NCBI GenBank assembly: GCA_910577835.1
Contig: CAJTOU010000080.1
Location: forward strand, 1 to 8,991
Reading direction: 5' to 3'
Length of the DNA: 8,991 bases
Source: an uncultured Lachnospiraceae bacterium
GTDB lineage: Bacteria > Bacillota_A > Clostridia > Lachnospirales > Lachnospiraceae
Part shown: one piece after another, positions 5,754-8,991 of the stretch
How the letters are laid out: every line of letters starts with the position of its first letter
How positions within the stretch are numbered: the first letter of the stretch is position 1
Made by a program: the position numbers and the translations under genes
The notes under the pieces: generated by a model
Seen by the model: the letters and a program-made list of their open reading frames with translations, nothing else
Database searches by the model: none
Told to the model about the DNA's origin: nothing

Positions 5754-6872
5754 ATGGTTATAGTTATGTGGATAATTATGGCGGCGGTGGCGGTTTTACT
5801 GGGGACCTATGTGTATTTTTTCTTCCGGCGTGTATTTCGGTTCTATAACAAAGGGAAGACAAATAAAGTTTTACAAATTTTACAGATAGTACTTGCGGTG
5901 GCAGGAGGATTTTTGAGTGTCAATATTTGGAATGGAATTTCTGTGATATTGTTGCATTTGATTTTTGCCGCTATGTTGTTTGACCTTTTGGCAATAGTAC
6001 TTCGAAGAAGTTTGAGAAATAAAAGAGACAAAAAATATTACAGAGCAGCTCATATATTGTATCACTGCGGGCTGATTCCTGTGGTGGCGGTATTTTTTAT
6101 ACTGTTGTATGGTTTTTTGAATATGGAAAATATTATCCGGACAGAATATACAGTTCAAACGGATAAAGATATCTCCGGTTATAAAGTAGTTCTGATTACT
6201 GATACACACTATGCGACAATACAAGATACAAGTCTCTTGAAAGACAGTATTTCTGAAATAAATACGGAAAATCCAGATATTGTCATTCTTGGCGGAGATA
6301 TTGTGGAAGAGGGGACTTCGCGTGAAAAGATGCGGGAGGTTTTTGAAGTTCTTCAGGGAATAAAGAGTAAATATGGTATATTTTATGTATATGGAAACCA
6401 TGACAGGCAACCATATACGGATAAGCGTACTTATACAGATGAGGAGCTGGTTCAGGCGATTACAGAAAACGGAATTGTGATTTTGGAGGATAATTTCGCA
6501 GAGATAAATGAAGAACTGATTCTGGTTGGAAGAGGAGATGCAGCGTGGGGAAATGATTCTGGCAGAGCATCTATAAACAAGCTCTTAACTGGAGCAGATA
6601 TGGAGAAATATATTATTGTGGCAGACCATCAGCCCGTGGAGGCAGAGGAAAATAATGCCGCAGGAGTGGATTTGGAGCTGTCCGGTCATACTCATGCAGG
6701 ACAGATTTGGCCTGCAAAGTATTTTTTTGATGTGATGAAAATGTTCAGATATGGAAGATATCAGGAAGGGAACTGCACAGTTATTGTATCTTCAGGTTTT
6801 GCAGGATGGCAGTATCCAATCAGAACACAGGCACATTGTGAATATGTAGTAGTGAATATTCAAAAAAAATAA
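5754..6872 (+). CDS. Membrane-anchored calcineurin-like metallophosphoesterase (YkuE-like)
   Basis: The protein has 372 residues from ATG 5754. Four hydrophobic segments fill the first third (about 2-24, 40-58, 63-84, 100-122), then a complete metallophosphoesterase domain: Asp150-x-His152 (ITDTHYA), Asp182 (LGGDIV), Asn215-His216-Asp217 (YGNHDR), His292 (VADHQP) and His312-x-His314 (SGHTHAGQIW), the full di-metal ligand set. The loops after helices 1 and 3 are rich in Arg/Lys, so by the positive-inside rule both termini, and the catalytic domain, face outside. Substrate unknown; related proteins act on phosphodiesters or cell-surface phosphates. The frame also opens with TTG at 5748, but AAGGAAGG (5739-5746) is well placed for the ATG at 5754. 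It starts 118 bases after rlmB with no clear promoter or terminator between, so read-through from the cluster is possible. Confidence 0.88.
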   Translation: MVIVMWIIMAAVAVLLGTYVYFFFRRVFRFYNKGKTNKVLQILQIVLAVAGGFLSVNIWNGISVILLHLIFAAMLFDLLAIVLRRSLRNKRDKKYYRAAHILYHCGLIPVVAVFFILLYGFLNMENIIRTEYTVQTDKDISGYKVVLITDTHYATIQDTSLLKDSISEINTENPDIVILGGDIVEEGTSREKMREVFEVLQGIKSKYGIFYVYGNHDRQPYTDKRTYTDEELVQAITENGIVILEDNFAEINEELILVGRGDAAWGNDSGRASINKLLTGADMEKYIIVADHQPVEAEENNAAGVDLELSGHTHAGQIWPAKYFFDVMKMFRYGRYQEGNCTVIVSSGFAGWQYPIRTQAHCEYVVVNIQKK

Positions 6873-6911
6873 AAGTTTATATTTAAAATTACGTAAATCT
6901 GTTCTAAATAA

Positions 6912-6940
6912 TTGACAAATAGCCGAATTTGTAGTAAATT
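6912..6940 (+). promoter_or_regulatory. Sigma-A promoter of the lipoprotein gene
   Basis: A perfect TTGACA (6912-6917), a 17-base spacer and TAAATT (6935-6940) predict a start near 6946-6948, at the foot of the first leader hairpin. This gives a 5' UTR of about 100 bases. Confidence 0.7.
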
Positions 6941-6944
6941 AAAA

Positions 6945-7029
6945 GTGCTACGATGCAGGTAGTTATCCTGACGTAATATGCACATGTAGTATACTGCAAA
7001 AAGCAGTACAACTGGTATAAAAGTATACC
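6945..7029 (+). promoter_or_regulatory. Hairpin-rich 5' leader of the lipoprotein gene
   Basis: Three hairpins follow one another. The first is interrupted: GTGC/GCAC (6945-6948 with 6980-6983), TACG/CGTA (6949-6952 with 6972-6975) and CAGG/CCTG (6956-6959 with 6967-6970) around a TAGTTAT loop. The second is TACTGC-AAAAA-GCAGTA (6992-7008). The third is GGTATA-AAAG-TATACC (7014-7029). None has a T run, and the ribosome binding site (7036-7040) lies just outside the last stem. I do not recognise a known riboswitch. Confidence 0.5.
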
Positions 7030-7045
7030 TGAAATGGAGGATTGA

Positions 7046-8281
7046 ATGAGATTAAGGAAGTTTACTGCTGTTTCACTGGCAGCAGCCATGACAGCCGCAG
7101 CGATTACAGGCTGTGGAAACAGAGAGCAGGAAAAACCGGATGTAAAGACGGAGGGCAGAGAGGTTTCAGCAGAATCCTTCTCCGATGCGCTAAAGAAAAG
7201 CTCAAACATCAGCAGTTATGATTATACAGCCGATATCAGCTTTTCGATAAAGGCAAATGATTTATTTACTTATACAACAGAGGAAGCAGAGCAAATCCTT
7301 GACACGCTTGGTATTGCTTCAGATAAAGTTGATTTAAAGTTTAATGTAAACGGCTCTGTTAAGGGTACGGATGCGCAGACAATAACTCTTGGATTTGAAG
7401 TGGGAAATCTTTCGGGTGACCTTACAGAAATTGTCTATGTAGATGATACCTTATATGTAAATGTTGCCAAAACCGTAGATGTAATCGAACAGGTAGCAGA
7501 TAAGTTTGGTATGAAAAATACCATATCTACTTATCTTACATTACTTCCGGAAGGAGATTATATCTCTGTTTCCAAAGATACGTTGACACAATTTGCAGAA
7601 GCATTTTTGAAATCAGCATATATTACAGCAGATGATTTCAACATTTCAAAGACAGATACAGAAGCAGTAGAAAAGGCTGTTTATTATCTGATGGATGAAG
7701 TGGAAAAGGCAGCAAAAAAAGCAGAGAATGTATATTCTTCCCAAAATGGATATTCCATAAGCATAAATAATTCCAATATGCTTTCCTTTATGACAGCAGG
7801 AATCACTGTACTGGCAGAGGACAGAGATGAGATTATCAAAAACATCAAGACAGTCACAGGAGATGCAAATATGGATATCTCTATTGAAGACGCATTTGAT
7901 AAGATAAAAATCAGCACAGAAGAAGAAAGAGAAAAGCTTTTAGAGGATATCAGAACAGCAAAAGAAGAAATGCCAGAATTTGACTTCACTGTAACGGCAG
8001 ATTATTCCGGCAAAGAGGGTTCGGCAGTAGCTTCCTTTGACTGCAGTATGAATGCAAAGGACAATGATGCTGATATAACAATGTCTGTCAATGCTAAAAT
8101 CACAGAAAAGGATGTAAAGATAAGCGCTCCGAAAAGCGTAATGGCTCAGGAGGATATTGAGGCACTTCTTTCACTGATAGGTATTGATTCAACAGAAGAT
8201 ATTACAGATATGTTTGGTGGTACAGACGATTATGGCTATAATTTTAATGATGATTTAAATATTGATAATACAGCAGCTTAA
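7046..8281 (+). CDS. Lipoprotein of unknown function, 411 residues
   Basis: The N terminus is a type II signal peptide: MRLRK, a hydrophobic Ala-rich core (7-19) and the lipobox ITGC with Cys23, so the mature protein should be lipid-anchored on the outer face of the membrane. A short polar linker follows (24-45). Alternating beta-strand-like segments occupy about 57-130 and 315-360, with predicted helices between (residues 205-228 are Lys/Glu/Ala-rich, and 290-310 STEEEREKLLEDIRTAKEEM). The tail (about 385-411) is Asp/Asn/Tyr/Gly-rich. This layout recalls the large lipoprotein groups of Clostridia with LolA/LppX-like curved sheets (for example DUF6612-type proteins), but I cannot assign a family or ligand. 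GGAGG (7036-7040) sits 5 bases before the ATG. It has its own promoter, leader and terminator, so it is a single-gene unit. Confidence 0.85.
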   Translation: MRLRKFTAVSLAAAMTAAAITGCGNREQEKPDVKTEGREVSAESFSDALKKSSNISSYDYTADISFSIKANDLFTYTTEEAEQILDTLGIASDKVDLKFNVNGSVKGTDAQTITLGFEVGNLSGDLTEIVYVDDTLYVNVAKTVDVIEQVADKFGMKNTISTYLTLLPEGDYISVSKDTLTQFAEAFLKSAYITADDFNISKTDTEAVEKAVYYLMDEVEKAAKKAENVYSSQNGYSISINNSNMLSFMTAGITVLAEDRDEIIKNIKTVTGDANMDISIEDAFDKIKISTEEEREKLLEDIRTAKEEMPEFDFTVTADYSGKEGSAVASFDCSMNAKDNDADITMSVNAKITEKDVKISAPKSVMAQEDIEALLSLIGIDSTEDITDMFGGTDDYGYNFNDDLNIDNTAA

Positions 8282-8326
8282 AAATAAAAGAAAAGGCTGA
8301 TTGTATTTATTGAATAACAAAATTAA

Positions 8327-8357
8327 AAAACAGTCGGATATTACATCCGGCTGTTTT
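8327..8357 (+). terminator. Rho-independent terminator of the lipoprotein gene
   Basis: CAGTCGGAT (8331-8339) pairs with ATCCGGCTG (8345-8353), including one T-G pair, around ATTAC. An A run precedes it and TTTT (8354-8357) follows. The A6 on the left means it could also stop - strand transcripts coming from the intergenic region to the right. Confidence 0.8.
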
Positions 8358-8362
8358 ATGGT

Positions 8363-8392
8363 TTACAGGAAATTATTTTGTATTTTCTGTAA
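8363..8392. other. 10-bp hairpin without a T run
   Basis: TTACAGGAAA (8363-8372) pairs with TTTTCTGTAA (8383-8392), with one G-T pair and a 10-base loop. It sits between the lipoprotein terminator and the U run of the first small-RNA candidate. No role is evident. Confidence 0.35.
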
Positions 8393-8398
8393 CAGGGC

Positions 8399-8535
8399 AA
8401 AAAAATAGCTCCGGGGAGAAGTCCGGAGCTATGAAAAATGGGGAGGAGTAATTTTTCTTTTTTTACAAAAGAAAAATTATTATGAAAAAATAAAAAAATT
8501 AAAAAACTATATAAGAAACTCTTTTGTTTCTTACA
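8399..8535 (-). ncRNA. Candidate small RNA, copy A
   Basis: Read on the - strand from about 8535: a 5' hairpin (TAAGAAAC-loop-GTTTCTTA, + coordinates 8512-8533), an A/U-rich linker, a 13-bp hairpin (8449-8461 with 8467-8479), an unpaired CUCCUCCCC stretch (complement of 8440-8448), and a perfect 10-bp GC hairpin (8405-8414 with 8423-8432) followed by U7 (complement of 8399-8405), a textbook intrinsic terminator. Length is about 135 nt. No ORF is preserved between this and copy B at 8707. C-rich unpaired segments that pair with Shine-Dalgarno sequences are known from Gram-positive regulatory RNAs such as RsaE and FsrA; similarity to those is by principle, not sequence. The direction is inferred from the U run; expression is unproven. 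Confidence 0.5.
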
Positions 8536-8541
8536 TAAATA

Positions 8542-8575
8542 AATATAAAGCACAAATGTGGTTATTTTGTGAAAA
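8542..8575 (-). promoter_or_regulatory. Conserved upstream box and -10-like site of copy A
   Basis: On the - strand the box (8554-8575) reads TTTTCACAAAAT then AACCACATTT, with two CACA units 11 bp apart. TATATT (complement of 8542-8547) follows after 6 bases. Copy B has the box (19 of 22 bases identical) and a -10-like hexamer at the same distance. The -35 position is poor (ACAAAA), which would fit an activator-dependent promoter. Confidence 0.35.
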
Positions 8576-8620
8576 CTTTGCAAATAATATATGAAAAATA
8601 TAAAATATTTCCAAAGCAAA

Positions 8621-8640
8621 ATCAGAAAATATGTTCTGAT
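8621..8640. other. 7-bp hairpin between the two small-RNA candidates
   Basis: ATCAGAA (8621-8627) and TTCTGAT (8634-8640) are perfect complements around AATATG. On the - strand TTTTGCTTT follows, a weak terminator-like tail. Confidence 0.35.
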
Positions 8641-8650
8641 AATTCTTTAT

Positions 8651-8700
8651 TAAGAAAAAAGCAAATTGCTTCCTGCATGACAGGAAAGGTGAGTTTGCTT
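8651..8700 (-). terminator. Second terminator-like structure downstream of copy B on the - strand
   Basis: An outer stem AAGCAAA/TTTGCTT (8659-8665 with 8694-8700) encloses TTCCTG-CATGA-CAGGAA (8670-8675 with 8681-8686). On the - strand the outer stem runs into TTTTTTCTTA. It lies just past the U run of copy B and could act as a back-up terminator or insulator before copy A. A further TTCCTG at 8699-8704 can compete for CAGGAA. Confidence 0.45.
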
Positions 8701-8706
8701 CCTGTG

Positions 8707-8835
8707 AAATAAAAAGACCCCGGGGAGAAAAACCGGGATCTGAAAAATGGGGAGGAGTAATTTTCTTTATGTTTAAAAGAAAATTATTATGAAAAAATAA
8801 AAATCAAAATGTAAAAAACATATTGTTTTTTACAT
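8707..8835 (-). ncRNA. Candidate small RNA, copy B (sibling of copy A)
   Basis: This has the same architecture as copy A at 8399. On the - strand it has a perfect 11-bp 5' hairpin (8809-8819 with 8825-8835), an AT hairpin (8758-8768 with 8776-8786), the same unpaired CUCCUCCCC (complement of 8749-8757), and a 9-bp GC hairpin (8715-8723 with 8733-8741, one C-A mismatch) followed by UUUUUAUUU. The 24 bases 8741-8764 match 8432-8455 exactly, centred on ATGGGGAGGAGTAA. Stems differ in sequence but stay paired: the second stem has lost one base on each arm relative to A, and the first hairpin changes at several paired positions. That pattern favours a functional RNA over a chance repeat. Length about 125-130 nt. 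Confidence 0.5.
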
Positions 8836-8839
8836 ATAT

Positions 8840-8873
8840 AGGATAACCCGAAAATGTGTTGATTCTGTGAAAA
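8840..8873 (-). promoter_or_regulatory. Conserved upstream box and -10-like site of copy B
   Basis: The - strand box (8852-8873) holds CACA-GAATCAA-CACA, the same 11-bp repeat spacing as in copy A. TATCCT (complement of 8840-8845) follows 6 bases later and places a start at about 8833-8835, at the foot of the 5' hairpin. The -35 position (ACAGAA) is poor. Confidence 0.35.
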
Positions 8874-8925
8874 AAATAAAATCCAATTATAAATTTTATA
8901 AAAAAATAAAAAATTTGATGAAATG

Positions 8926-8934
8926 TGGTATAAT
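8926..8934 (+). promoter_or_regulatory. Extended -10 promoter pointing out of the window
   Basis: TGGTATAAT combines a TGn extension with a perfect TATAAT (8929-8934). There is no clear -35, but the upstream 40 bases are A/T tracts that could act as an UP element. TGATG (8916-8920) and CATCA (8937-8941) form an inverted repeat around it, and TTTGATGA recurs at 8914 and 8959. The predicted start near 8941 lies 50 bases before the window end, so its gene is not visible. Confidence 0.55.
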
Positions 8935-8952
8935 GTCATCAGACGAAGCAAA

Positions 8953-8987
8953 GCATAGTTTGATGACCTATGCACGCATCAGCGTGC
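8953..8987 (+). other. Two overlapping hairpins at the start of an off-window transcript
   Basis: GCATAG (8953-8958) pairs with CTATGC (8968-8973), and GCACGC (8972-8977) pairs with GCGTGC (8982-8987). The stems share two bases (8972-8973), so they compete at the junction. They lie just after the predicted start of the rightward promoter and may be the beginning of a structured leader, cut by the window edge. Confidence 0.4.
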
Positions 8988-8991
8988 TCCA

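Noticed and set aside
8356..8619. - strand 87-codon hydrophobic frame covering copy A
   Set aside because: It is low-complexity Phe/Leu/Ile/Lys-rich sequence reading through a terminator hairpin. Copy B has indels that break the frame, so it is not conserved as protein.
8399..8873. CRISPR array or insertion-sequence remnant
   Set aside because: There are only two diverged copies, the conserved parts are unevenly spread, and no spacers, transposase fragments or target-site duplications are visible.
8787..8975. - strand 62-codon frame covering copy B, considered as a small hydrophobic toxin
   Set aside because: It runs through the conserved box and hairpins in a frame that does not match copy A, has no ribosome binding site, and is best explained by AT bias.

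Overview
The window looks like a chromosomal segment of a low-GC Clostridia, probably Lachnospiraceae. It is AT-rich, all recognisable genes lie on the + strand with strong AGGAGG-type ribosome binding sites, and it contains a cysE-cysS-mrnC-rlmB cluster like the cysteine/tRNA/rRNA-maturation block of Firmicutes. Genus and species cannot be fixed from the sequence.

Layout. Positions 2-292 are the 3' end of a small, unrecognised, possibly exported protein, followed by a hairpin and an intrinsic terminator. Positions 626-1252 encode a stand-alone HD-domain hydrolase. Positions 1398-2054 encode an unusual fusion of a degenerate response-regulator receiver (phospho-acceptor Asp replaced by Gly) to a ComFB-like domain. 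From 2068 a strong promoter feeds a short leader that folds like the antiterminator/terminator half of a T-box but has no room for Stem I. It precedes cysE (2228-2884), cysS (2998-4413), mrnC (4398-4838) and rlmB (4889-5635). These genes link cysteine synthesis (serine acetyltransferase), cysteine use (cysteinyl-tRNA synthetase) and 23S rRNA processing and methylation. Positions 5754-6872 encode a four-helix membrane metallophosphoesterase. Positions 7046-8281 encode a 411-residue lipoprotein of unknown function with its own promoter and a hairpin-rich 5' leader.

The last 710 bases (8282-8991) hold no convincing protein gene but are dense in RNA-like structure. Two diverged copies (about 8399-8575 and 8707-8873) of one element are present. 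Read on the - strand, each copy has a shared 22-bp box with two CACA repeats 11 bp apart, a -10-like hexamer at the same distance from the box, a 5' hairpin, a second AT hairpin, an identical single-stranded CUCCUCCCC anti-Shine-Dalgarno stretch, and a GC hairpin followed by a U run. The simplest reading is a tandem pair of sibling trans-acting small RNAs. This and the T-box-like cysE leader are the most interesting signals here. At the right edge an extended -10 promoter (8926-8934) points out of the window toward an unseen gene.
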